From NCBI GenBank assembly GCA_002367255.1, contig DFBD01000185.1, positions 1-6,043 of the forward strand: a stretch of 6,043 bases of DNA, given 5' to 3'. The DNA is from Rhodobacterales bacterium UBA3089 (lineage in GTDB: Bacteria; Pseudomonadota; Alphaproteobacteria; Rhodobacterales; Rhodobacteraceae). The translations under genes and the position numbers were made by a program. Positions 1 to 5,959 of the stretch are shown here, piece after piece. The notes under the pieces are model-generated. The model made no database searches, was not told the DNA's origin, and saw only the letters and a list, made by a program, of their open reading frames with translations. How positions within the stretch are numbered: position 1 is the first letter of the stretch; the number at the start of each line of letters is the position of its first letter.

Positions 1-289
1 GCGTGTCAAATGCCCCCATCGCAACGCTGATCCAGTCGCGGTGTGGCGGGTCGAAGAACAGCGATGAACCACAAGTCGTGCAAAACCCCCGACGCACTTT
101 TGGCGAGGATTGATACCACGTGATATTTTCGGCCCCTGTTATAGTCAGCGCATCTTTCTTGATGTCAGTTCCCGCATAATAATGCCCCGACTCTTTCCGG
201 CATATCGTGCAATGGCAAGCATCGGGCGGAGGCAATTTCCCCTCGACGGTGAAGCTAACAGCGCCGCAAAGGCATGATCCTTTATGCAT
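1..289 (-). CDS. CENP-V/GFA-domain protein, partial (C-terminus outside window)
   Basis: The frame reads 96 codons from an ATG at 289 to the left edge without a stop, so the gene continues outside the window. Visible cysteines match the zinc-binding pattern of the GFA (glutathione-dependent formaldehyde-activating enzyme-like, CENP-V) fold: C6 and C8 in GSCLCGAV, C25/C27/C30 in ACHCTIC, and C70/C73 in FCTTCGSSLFF. Family members are usually about 120-150 residues, so roughly the last quarter or more is missing. The start is well supported: AGGAGGG lies 6-7 bases upstream on the minus strand. There is no signal peptide, so it should be cytoplasmic. Most members of this family have no proven substrate; the 'formaldehyde-activating' name comes from one studied protein and should not be taken as its function. 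It lies 49 bp downstream of the MFS gene on the same strand with no clear terminator between, so co-transcription is possible. The family call is secure; the role is unknown. Confidence 0.9.
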   Translation of the reverse strand, partial: MHKGSCLCGAVSFTVEGKLPPPDACHCTICRKESGHYYAGTDIKKDALTITGAENITWYQSSPKVRRGFCTTCGSSLFFDPPHRDWISVAMGAFDT

Positions 290-338
290 TATTTAACCCT
301 CCTGTCTTGCGAAGGCTAACAGCAAGAACGGGTTCAAG

Positions 339-1568
339 CTAGCCTTTGGCAAACACCGTCTCGCGCCCCGGCCTGGGATGTCGCGGTATCATTAGTGCCA
401 ACACTAATGATGTAATTGCCATACCTGCGGCCAACACGAATACCATGCTCGGCGAGGTGATCCACAGATAGCCAAGCGCGGCGGGTAAAAATACCGCAGC
501 GATATGGTTTATGGTGAAGGAAACCGCCGCCGTAGGGGCGATATCCTTCGGGTCGGCGATCTTCTGAAAGTATGTTTTCAGGGCAAACGCCAGCGCGAAG
601 AACAAATGGTCGATCACGTAAAGCGACGCCGCCAGTACCACCCCCCAACCGAAATAGAATATCCCGCCATATGCGAGGAAAACCAAGGTCAACCCGACGT
701 ACTCAAACGCCAATGCGTTACGTTCGCCAATACGCGAAATCATATGGCCCATCATCGGTGCAAAAACCATGTTGGCAATAAAGTTTACAAGGAATAAGGC
801 CGTTACCTCGTGTACCTCGAAGCCAAACTTTTCAACCATCATGAATGCGGCGAAAACCATGAAGATTTGCCGCCTTGCGCCCGCCATGAACTGCAATGCG
901 TAATACAGCCAGTAACGTTTACGCAAGATCATCTTGGTGTGTTGCGGATGCGGTGATTCAAACTTGGGGTAAGCAATCCAGCAAATAAGTACGATCACCA
1001 CAGTCGCACCACCGCCCATCATATAGACGAAATTATACGACAGATCGAAGGTCTTCCAGCTAACCACCAGTAACCCGTATGCAACCAAGGATGCGGCCGA
1101 TCCTGCTGAAACAATCCACCCCAGCGTCTGCGGTGCTTTATCCTTGTCGATCCACTGTAACTGCAACGACTCGCTGACGGTGGCATAATAATGGAACCCG
1201 ATTGAACTGATCATCGTCGTCACCAGCAATCCGCCCATCGTGGGGAACCAACCTGTGATCATCACCGCAAATCCCAGTGTCAGCAGGCTAACAAACGCCA
1301 GCGTTTGTTCGCGCATGAACATGATCACCACGATCACACCGACGGCCAAAAAGCCCGGAACCTCGCGCACAGATTGCAGCCAACCGATACCTACGCCGTC
1401 AAAACCGGCGGCCTCGATCACGAAGTTATTCAGCAATGCTAACCACGTCGCATGTGCCATTGGCAGGGCGGCAGCCATGACCACCAGCAACATGACGGGT
1501 TGCTGCCAGCGGGGCAGGGACTTGGCATCGGCCAATGTTACGGTTTTGCGGTTCGGAATTATAGACAT
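339..1568 (-). CDS. Major facilitator superfamily (MFS) transporter
   Basis: This is a polytopic inner-membrane protein of 409 residues, the usual MFS length, with about 12 hydrophobic segments. A short basic N-terminus (SIIPNRK) precedes the first helix, and a hydrophilic loop in the middle (around residues 200-218, rich in K, R, H and P) separates the two six-helix halves. A loop after a C-half helix carries the MFS-like pattern GHMISRIGER (about 274-283), and the helix after the central loop has GARRQIFMVFA. The C-terminus is basic (IPRHPRPGR). No substrate can be assigned. The start is uncertain by two codons: ATG at 1568 has no good ribosome binding site, whereas a TTG at 1574 lies 10 bases after AAAGG, so translation could begin there (411 residues). 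The gene is divergent from the yeeE-type gene, sharing an intergenic region with an FNR-like box, and is followed by the GFA gene. Substrates such as sulfur compounds would only be a guess from the neighbours. Confidence 0.9.
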   Translation of the reverse strand: MSIIPNRKTVTLADAKSLPRWQQPVMLLVVMAAALPMAHATWLALLNNFVIEAAGFDGVGIGWLQSVREVPGFLAVGVIVVIMFMREQTLAFVSLLTLGFAVMITGWFPTMGGLLVTTMISSIGFHYYATVSESLQLQWIDKDKAPQTLGWIVSAGSAASLVAYGLLVVSWKTFDLSYNFVYMMGGGATVVIVLICWIAYPKFESPHPQHTKMILRKRYWLYYALQFMAGARRQIFMVFAAFMMVEKFGFEVHEVTALFLVNFIANMVFAPMMGHMISRIGERNALAFEYVGLTLVFLAYGGIFYFGWGVVLAASLYVIDHLFFALAFALKTYFQKIADPKDIAPTAAVSFTINHIAAVFLPAALGYLWITSPSMVFVLAAGMAITSLVLALMIPRHPRPGRETVFAKG

Positions 1569-1620
1569 TCGCAAGACTTACGAACCTTTGAGCGGATTGA
1601 CCAGAACAATGTGGATTCAC

Positions 1621-1634
1621 CTGATATAGATCAA
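1621..1634. promoter_or_regulatory. FNR/CRP-family binding site (FnrL-type box)
   Basis: The bases CTGAT-ATAG-ATCAA match the FNR consensus TTGAT-N4-ATCAA at nine of ten defined positions. The site sits in the 123-bp space between the divergent MFS and YeeE genes, 57 bp before the YeeE ATG and 52 bp before the MFS ATG. A weak -10-like TATATG at 1655-1660 would give a start near 1667, placing the box centre at about -40, which is the class II activator position. No good -35 sequence is seen there, as is usual for FNR-dependent promoters. In Rhodobacterales this sequence is typically bound by FnrL (oxygen) or the related Dnr/NnrR-type regulators (nitric oxide); the sequence cannot separate them. 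That it acts on yeeE rather than on the MFS gene is inference from geometry. Confidence 0.6.
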
Positions 1635-1655
1635 AGGATTGCCGCAAAACATTGT

Positions 1656-1673
1656 ATATGCGAACATTCATAT
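1656..1673. promoter_or_regulatory. Inverted repeat ATATG-N8-CATAT, candidate operator
   Basis: ATATG (1656-1660) and CATAT (1669-1673) form a dyad with an 8-base spacer, ending 18 bp before the YeeE start codon. It overlaps the expected -10 and transcription start, so a bound protein would repress. The same stretch also holds a direct repeat, AACATTGTATATG (1648-1660) and AACATTCATATG (1663-1674), with a 15-base period. An 8-base spacer between short half sites is also the form of operators for sulfide-sensing ArsR repressors of the SqrR/BigR type, but the half sites here are not the ATTC/GAAT reported for SqrR. The dyad is visible; the binding protein is unknown. Confidence 0.35.
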
Positions 1674-1691
1674 GTACACGTGGAGAGCGTC

Positions 1692-2753
1692 ATGGATTTG
1701 GTTTGGCTATTAGAAGCAGTGGGCGAGGATAAAGCCATCGCCGCCGCCGGTCTGCTTGTCGGTCTGGTATTCGGCATCGCCGCCCAACGATCCCGTTTCT
1801 GCCTACGCGCCGCTGCGGTCGAGTTCGCCCGTGGCAACATCGGCCCCAAAACTGCGGTCTGGTTGTTAACCTTCGCGACCGCCCTGTTCTGGACCCAAGG
1901 CGCGCTTTTCTTTGATGTGATCTCGCTAGACGAGGCGCGGATGCTATCTACCACCGGCTCCATCTCCGGTGCTATCATTGGCGGCTTGATCTTCGGCGCA
2001 GGCATGGTGCTGGCACGTGGTTGTTCGGGTCGTCTTCTGGTGTTGGCCGCAACGGGAAATCTTCGCGCCGTGATCTCCGGCCTTGTGTTCGCTGTTGTGG
2101 CACAGATGAGCCTGCATGGTCGGCTCTCTCCGCTTCGTGACTATCTGGCCGGCCTCTGGGTTACACCAAATGGAACCAACATCCAGATACTGGATTACCT
2201 CGGTTTGCCCGAAGGAACGGGCGTATTGCTGGGCGTCGCATTCGCGGCCTACGCCCTCTACGTGGCTTACAAAAACAAGGTCAGCAAACGGATACTGTTT
2301 ATGGCTTCCGGTGTCGGTTTCGCCGTCGCGCTGGGCTGGTTCCTGACGTACTCGTTCTCCTCCATCAGCTTCGACCCCGTTCCAGTCGAGAGCGCGACGT
2401 TTACCGGCCCCTCCGCCGATACGCTTATGTATTTCCTGGGCAGGGACGCGGTAATAGACTTTGATATCGGTCTTGTACCGGGTGTATTCATTGGCGCCTT
2501 TTTGGCTGCATGGTGGGGAAAAGAGTTGCAACTCCAAGGTTTCCAAAGCGGCGAGTGCATGCGCCGTTACCTTCTGGGGGCAGGCCTGATGGGCTTTGGC
2601 GGTATGCTCGCTGGTGGGTGTGCTATCGGTGCAGGCGTTACGGGCGGCTCGGCTTTCGCACTAACAGCATGGATCGCGCTGACATTTTTCTGGATCGGCG
2701 CGGCGATTACGGATAGAATACTGGATCACAGACCCCAAGTTTGCCCCGCTTAA
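1692..2753 (+). CDS. YeeE/YedE family (TsuA-like) sulfur-compound transporter
   Basis: This 353-residue integral membrane protein has the duplicated layout of the YeeE/YedE (DUF395) family, whose characterised member TsuA of Spirochaeta thermophila imports thiosulfate. Signature elements are visible: QRSRFCLRAA (C37) in the first half, GAGMVLARGCSGR (C111), SGECMRRYLLGAGLMGFGG (C289) and AGGCAIGAGVTGG (C310). The glycine-rich loops and conserved cysteines line the substrate path in TsuA. About nine or ten hydrophobic segments are seen, with a hydrophilic stretch around 225-245. The length is that of the full-length single-protein type rather than the half-size paired PmpA/PmpB type. The ATG at 1692 is chosen because GGAG (1682-1685) lies six bases upstream and the protein then begins just before the first membrane segment; the open frame extends further upstream but would overlap the MFS gene. 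E. coli YedE has been linked to selenium metabolism, so the substrate (thiosulfate, another reduced sulfur species, or selenium) is not fixed. The next gene starts 16 bp after the stop. Confidence 0.93.
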   Translation: MDLVWLLEAVGEDKAIAAAGLLVGLVFGIAAQRSRFCLRAAAVEFARGNIGPKTAVWLLTFATALFWTQGALFFDVISLDEARMLSTTGSISGAIIGGLIFGAGMVLARGCSGRLLVLAATGNLRAVISGLVFAVVAQMSLHGRLSPLRDYLAGLWVTPNGTNIQILDYLGLPEGTGVLLGVAFAAYALYVAYKNKVSKRILFMASGVGFAVALGWFLTYSFSSISFDPVPVESATFTGPSADTLMYFLGRDAVIDFDIGLVPGVFIGAFLAAWWGKELQLQGFQSGECMRRYLLGAGLMGFGGMLAGGCAIGAGVTGGSAFALTAWIALTFFWIGAAITDRILDHRPQVCPA

Positions 2754-2769
2754 TCCGTTCGGAGGAACC

Positions 2770-3306
2770 ATGTTCCAAATACTACGCAACGCCTTTTTGA
2801 TGCTGACACTAACAACCCCTTCCGCGATCTACGCTCAGGATTGCGCAGATTATAAAGCCGACTACGCAGAAGGCGAATATGGCCAAAGCCTGTTCTTATT
2901 CGAGGGCAGCACTCGCTGGGATACTGATGCAATAGTGCAGTACAACACTATTGTGGGCGATCACGATTTTTTTAACTCCAAGGGTGTCGAGCTGACAAAC
3001 GTCCTTGCCGTTTTGCAACAAGATCGCGCTAACGTGAATCGTTTTGGCAAGCCGGACAGTGTGAATATGGCGTTTGATGGCGAGGCCCCGAACATGTTCT
3101 TCGACGAGCAGGATGGTTTTTTCACCACCCCCGCCCGTCGTGCCCTGTTCGCCGATATGACCCTCGTTGTTGAATGTTTCTACTATCCCGACCACGTGCA
3201 GGATTTCACCAGGCGGTTTATGAACCGAGAGACTTTTTTCCTGATGGTCACAGTGTTTGAGAACCCTAAAGGCGGGCTTGGGGTATTCATCGGCGAAGCG
3301 GGTTAG
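2770..3306 (+). CDS. Exported protein of unknown function, two cysteines
   Basis: I do not recognise a family. The product has 178 residues and starts at an ATG with a strong GGAGG ribosome binding site (2761-2765). A signal peptide is evident: FQILRNAF, a hydrophobic stretch LMLTLTTPSAI, and a typical cleavage site AIYA|QD after residue 22, so the mature protein (about 156 residues) should be periplasmic. It is soluble-looking, acidic and rich in aromatic residues (many F and Y), and keeps exactly two cysteines, C25 just after the cleavage site and C136, which could form a disulfide. There is no lipobox, since C25 is not at the cleavage point. Only 16 bp separate it from the YeeE gene, so they very likely form one transcript; a periplasmic partner or binding role for sulfur import is possible but unproven. 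Its TAG stop is immediately followed by the stop of the convergent PLP enzyme gene. Confidence 0.85.
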   Translation: MFQILRNAFLMLTLTTPSAIYAQDCADYKADYAEGEYGQSLFLFEGSTRWDTDAIVQYNTIVGDHDFFNSKGVELTNVLAVLQQDRANVNRFGKPDSVNMAFDGEAPNMFFDEQDGFFTTPARRALFADMTLVVECFYYPDHVQDFTRRFMNRETFFLMVTVFENPKGGLGVFIGEAG

Positions 3307-4680
3307 TCAGACTGAAATACGCGCTGTGCCTGCCATGTCATGCGTCAGATCGTTAACACTGTCGATGATGAATTGTGCGGTATCGTCGCTCATCAGGTAG
3401 CTGAAATTCAAGCGCACCCAACCGGGTTTGGCGGCCTCGTTCCCGCCCAGAATTTCGACGCGAAGCCGATCCGACGTTTCGCGATCAATCCCCAATAATC
3501 GATGCCCGTATGGCCCCGCACAAGCGCAGCCACCGCGGGCCTGAATGCCATACCGCTCGCTTAACTCACGCGTGAAAACCTGCGGGTCGATCTGTTTGCC
3601 ATCGGCGTCTTTCACAAGGAAAGAGAAGATCGGTAAACGGTTCGGCATATCCAGCCCCAGCATCGTCATATGCGGGTTTTCGGCCCAGCCCAAAACCGCC
3701 ATCGCGTTCAATTCGTGTTCGCGTGCGGTGATAACATCCTGCCCTATGGCATCTTTAACCATGAACACGAGCGCCGCACGGATATCACCGATGACATTAG
3801 GCGTTCCGGCTTCTTCGCGCGTGGCGATATCGTCTGTGTAGTTATGTTCCCACGGGGAAACAAATTCGACAGTCCCGCCACCCGGCCAACTAGGGATATC
3901 CAGCCGAACGGCGCTGTCGCGCACGATCAGAACGCCGGAAGCCGCCGGACCACCGGGGAATTTATGCGCGGACAACACAACGGCATCCTTCTGGGCATCC
4001 GTACCTGTGCCCATATCGATCGACAGATACGGTGCGCCACCCGCATAATCCCAAATCGCCAATGCTCCATGCGCTTTCAAAAGGCGCGTCACCGGATCGG
4101 TATCTGTGATAACGCCTGTAACGTTTGACGCCGCCGAGAATGTTCCGACCTTCAAATCCGCACTTTCATGTTCTTTCAGGGCCGCTTCCAAAGCGATCAA
4201 ATCCGGTCCGCCAGCCTCGGCCTCGGGGATTTCGACCACTGTCGCCTTGCTTTCGCGCCAAGGCAGGATGTTGGAGTGATGCTCGTAAGGCCCCACGAAC
4301 ACCACTGGATTTTTCGCCTGCGGGATACCCGTTAACGCAACCAGACGGTTCAACCCCGCCGTCGCACCCGAGCCCGCAAATATAACGGAACACGCATCCG
4401 CTTTCGTAAGCCGCGCAATCTCGGCCCGCGCGTCCTCGCGAAGGTTGGTAATGTAAGCCCCCGTAAACGAAGTGTCTGTATGGCTGTTAGCATAAAACGG
4501 CAATACTTGGTGCGTGATGTAATCCTCAACCTGTGACAGCGCCCGGCCAGATGCAACATAGTCGGCATAGATCAGGGGCTTGCCAGTTGGCAGCATCATC
4601 CCCTCGCCAATCAGTCCGGCACGAAAGAACTCGGTAGGGTTGGACACGTTCAGGGTGTCGCGAAAAGCTTGTAGGGTCAT
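3307..4680 (-). CDS. Class V aminotransferase-fold PLP enzyme, cysteine desulfurase-like
   Basis: This 457-residue cytoplasmic enzyme shows the fold-type I, class V PLP set in order: GSGATAGLN (103-111, phosphate-binding loop), PYEHHSN (131-137, histidine stacking on PLP), SNVTG (185-189), IWDYAGGAPY (209-218, D211 facing the pyridine nitrogen) and the Schiff-base lysine K240 in LSAHKFPGGP. Near the C-terminus RGGCACAGPYGH (382-393) places C387 (and C385) where SufS-type desulfurases carry their catalytic cysteine (RxGHHCA). Removal of sulfur from cysteine is therefore plausible, but this subfamily is longer than SufS/IscS (about 400) and its substrate is not established here; a C-S lyase or related reaction is possible. 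No SufBCD or IscU gene is nearby, so a housekeeping Fe-S role is not indicated. The start is firm: AAGGAG lies six bases before the ATG on the minus strand. It is divergent from the Lrp-type regulator, which probably controls it. Confidence 0.9.
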   Translation of the reverse strand: MTLQAFRDTLNVSNPTEFFRAGLIGEGMMLPTGKPLIYADYVASGRALSQVEDYITHQVLPFYANSHTDTSFTGAYITNLREDARAEIARLTKADACSVIFAGSGATAGLNRLVALTGIPQAKNPVVFVGPYEHHSNILPWRESKATVVEIPEAEAGGPDLIALEAALKEHESADLKVGTFSAASNVTGVITDTDPVTRLLKAHGALAIWDYAGGAPYLSIDMGTGTDAQKDAVVLSAHKFPGGPAASGVLIVRDSAVRLDIPSWPGGGTVEFVSPWEHNYTDDIATREEAGTPNVIGDIRAALVFMVKDAIGQDVITAREHELNAMAVLGWAENPHMTMLGLDMPNRLPIFSFLVKDADGKQIDPQVFTRELSERYGIQARGGCACAGPYGHRLLGIDRETSDRLRVEILGGNEAAKPGWVRLNFSYLMSDDTAQFIIDSVNDLTHDMAGTARISV

Positions 4681-4701
4681 GGAAATCTCCTTTTAGGGGA
4701 A

Positions 4702-4707
4702 ATTATG
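4702..4707 (-). promoter_or_regulatory. Candidate -10 element for the PLP enzyme gene
   Basis: On the minus strand this reads CATAAT, five of six matches to TATAAT. A start about seven bases further on would give a leader of roughly 15 bases carrying the AAGGAG site. No convincing -35 is seen at the normal distance, which would suit an activator-dependent promoter, such as one driven by the adjacent Lrp-type regulator. This is a weak assignment from sequence alone. Confidence 0.3.
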
Positions 4708-4708
4708 C

Positions 4709-4727
4709 TGCATATATCCAAATTGCA
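4709..4727. promoter_or_regulatory. AT-rich dyad TGCA-N11-TGCA, possible Lrp-type site
   Basis: Two TGCA arms flank an AT-rich centre in the divergent spacer between the PLP enzyme and Lrp-type regulator genes, immediately upstream of the candidate -10 of the PLP gene. Lrp/AsnC proteins favour degenerate AT-rich dyads and often bind several in a row. The arms are only four bases long, so chance occurrence is possible. Confidence 0.25.
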
Positions 4728-4735
4728 TTACCATT

Positions 4736-4752
4736 ATCATTGATTAAATGAT
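4736..4752. promoter_or_regulatory. Palindrome ATCATT-N5-AATGAT, candidate autoregulatory operator
   Basis: ATCATT (4736-4741) and AATGAT (4747-4752) form a 17-bp palindrome with one mismatched pair in the five-base centre. It is preceded by a short run of six-base units, CATTAC-CATTAT-CATTGA (4726-4743). The right arm covers the first in-frame ATG (4748) of the Lrp-type regulator, and a poor -10-like GATTAA (4742-4747) lies inside it. The size and AT-rich centre fit an Lrp/AsnC operator, so autoregulation is likely by analogy with the family. The position also suggests that translation starts downstream at 4775. Confidence 0.4.
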
Positions 4753-4774
4753 GAATCTTGTGTCATATGATCGA

Positions 4775-5239
4775 ATGAAGGATCATAAACCAGATCAAAT
4801 CGATAAACATATTCTTGCAGCGTTGCAGATCGACTCGTCCATTTCACAACGGGAACTGGCCGAAAAAGTAGGCCTTTCTCAAAATGCGTGCTGGCGACGG
4901 TTACAGGTTTTGAACGCCGAAGGAATTATCACCGGCTCCACCATCCAGCTCGACCGTCAGAAGCTGGGTTTGGGATTGGTGGTCTTCGTGATGCTCCGCA
5001 CGCGCCACCATTCGGCAGGGTGGTTGAAAAGCTTTCGCACTCATGTGTCCACCATCCCCGAGGTCGTGGATTTCTTCCGGATTGGTGGAGATTACGACTA
5101 CATGCTGAAAGTCGTGACCGAGGATATGGCGACCTACGACCGCGTGTACCAACGCCTGATTTCCAAGGTGGAGCTGGACTCGGTCACGTCATACTTTGCA
5201 ATGGAAGCGATTGAGGAACAACGGCCGCTGCCGCTATAG
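4775..5239 (+). CDS. Lrp/AsnC family regulator, DecR/CyuR (YbaO)-like
   Basis: From the ATG at 4775 the product is 154 residues, normal for Lrp/AsnC. The N-terminus holds the DNA-binding helix-turn-helix (about 7-52, with ISQRELAEKVGLSQNACWRR), and the C-terminus the RAM ligand-sensing domain with its hallmark GGDYDYML (104-111). From memory of E. coli YbaO (DecR/CyuR), the cysteine-responsive regulator of cysteine breakdown, the match is close: LGLGL plus RTRHHSAGW against its KTQHHSSEW, PEVVDFFRIGGDYDY against PEVLGFWRMAGEYDY, and the ending SYFAMEAIEEQRPLPL against SSFAMEQIKYTTSLPI. A cysteine ligand is thus a good guess. Starts at 4748 or 4751 would add eight or nine residues; none of the three has a clear ribosome binding site. 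I prefer 4775 because the earlier ATGs lie inside a probable operator and the domain begins directly after it. The gene is divergent from the PLP enzyme and convergent with rpsD. Confidence 0.92.
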   Translation: MKDHKPDQIDKHILAALQIDSSISQRELAEKVGLSQNACWRRLQVLNAEGIITGSTIQLDRQKLGLGLVVFVMLRTRHHSAGWLKSFRTHVSTIPEVVDFFRIGGDYDYMLKVVTEDMATYDRVYQRLISKVELDSVTSYFAMEAIEEQRPLPL

Positions 5240-5268
5240 AAAAAGGGCTGCACCGAAATGCAGCCCTT
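5240..5268 (-). terminator. Rho-independent terminator of rpsD
   Basis: A perfect 10-bp stem, AAGGGCTGCA / TGCAGCCCTT (5243-5252 with 5259-5268), closes a six-base loop that reads TTTCGG on the minus strand. On that strand the stem runs straight into five T residues (5244-5240), giving a standard intrinsic terminator 24 bp after the rpsD stop. On the plus strand the stem is followed by CCAAATT rather than a T run, so it would end the Lrp-type transcript only weakly, although it is the only structure available between the two convergent genes. Confidence 0.88.
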
Positions 5269-5292
5269 CCAAATTCGATATGGCGAAAAACC

Positions 5293-5913
5293 TTAGTTTT
5301 TCGCGTAGAATTCCACCACCAGGTTTGGCTCCATCATTACCGGGTAAGGTACGTCGGAAAGGCCAGGTGTGCGAACGAATTCGCAAGTCAGCTTGTTTGT
5401 GTCGATGTTCAGGTACTCGGGCGTATCACGCTCGGCAGAAGCTTGCGCTTCCATAACCAAGTTCATCTGACGGGATTTTTCACGAACAGCGATCACGTCG
5501 CCTTCGGAAACACGGTAAGAAGCGATGTTCACTTTCTTGCCGTTAACAGTCACGTGGCCGTGGTTTACGAACTGACGCGCTGCGAAAACTGTTGGTACGA
5601 ATTTCGCACGGTATACAACAGCGTCCAGACGACGTTCCAGAAGACCAATAAGGTTCGCACCTGTATCGCCTTTTACACGGTCGGCTTCGCCAAAAATGCG
5701 ACGGAACTGTTTCTCGGTCAAATCGCCATAGTAGCCTTTAAGCTTCTGCTTGGCGCGCAACTGTGTACCGAAATCGGACAGTTTTTGCTTGCGGCCTTGG
5801 CCGTGCTGGCCCGGGCCATATTCACGACGATTTACTGGCGACTTGGGGCGACCCCAAATGTTTTCGCCCATACGGCGATCGAGTTTATACTTGGCAGCTG
5901 TACGTTTAGTCAC
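5293..5913 (-). CDS. rpsD: 30S ribosomal protein S4
   Basis: The 206-residue product is a full-length S4, which nucleates 30S assembly by binding the 5' domain of 16S rRNA and takes part in translational accuracy. The N-terminal part contains [26 protein letters not shown] (in two stretches around 13-38), followed by [19 protein letters not shown]. The S4 RNA-binding domain spans about 94-145 ([29 protein letters not shown]). It is the zinc-free type, with no N-terminal cysteine cluster; the only cysteine is C177. The sequence is of the Rhodobacteraceae kind. The start is GTG at 5913, supported by GAAAGGA seven bases upstream and by the conserved MTKRTxAKYK beginning. As in many alphaproteobacteria it stands alone rather than in the alpha operon with rpsM, rpsK and rpoA. 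Its ribosome binding site lies in a palindrome, which suggests translational control. Confidence 0.98.
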   Translation of the reverse strand: MTKRTAAKYKLDRRMGENIWGRPKSPVNRREYGPGQHGQGRKQKLSDFGTQLRAKQKLKGYYGDLTEKQFRRIFGEADRVKGDTGANLIGLLERRLDAVVYRAKFVPTVFAARQFVNHGHVTVNGKKVNIASYRVSEGDVIAVREKSRQMNLVMEAQASAERDTPEYLNIDTNKLTCEFVRTPGLSDVPYPVMMEPNLVVEFYAKN

Positions 5914-5921
5914 GGCTGGAT

Positions 5922-5947
5922 CCTTTCAAATTTTGAAAGGTGCTTTC
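5922..5947 (-). promoter_or_regulatory. rpsD leader with SD-sequestering and alternative hairpins
   Basis: Immediately before rpsD, CCTTTCAAA-T-TTTGAAAGG (5922-5940) is a perfect 19-bp palindrome. In the mRNA it can fold so that the ribosome binding bases GAAAGGA pair with CCUUUC and are hidden. The same CUUUC (minus-strand bases 5939-5935) can instead pair with a GAAAG just upstream (5947-5943) across a CAC loop, which would free the site. The two hairpins exclude each other. A further copy of CACCUUUC lies at 5975-5968. S4 autoregulates its synthesis in E. coli and Bacillus through mRNA structures of other designs; use of this one by S4 is inference. The palindrome could alternatively be a DNA operator. 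Confidence 0.45.
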
Positions 5948-5959
5948 CTTACCCTTCCC

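Noticed and set aside
306..335. Inverted repeats CTTGC...GCAAG and GAAC-GG-GTTC between the MFS and GFA genes
   Set aside because: The stems are only four to five bases and have no T run; not good enough for a terminator call.
1597..1627. TTGACC with TGATAT as a sigma-70 promoter for yeeE
   Set aside because: The spacing is 19 bases and the -10 would overlap the FNR box, which would then repress rather than activate; possible but less convincing than the class II geometry.
1452..1691. Upstream extension of the YeeE reading frame to an ATG at 1452
   Set aside because: It would overlap the start of the MFS gene on the other strand, gives a low-complexity non-membrane leader, and the ATG at 1692 has a GGAG site and the proper N-terminus for the family.
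3545..4568. Several open frames of 70-150 codons opposite or within the PLP enzyme gene
   Set aside because: They are shadows of a clearly coding frame, with arginine/proline-rich composition and no ribosome binding sites or family signatures.
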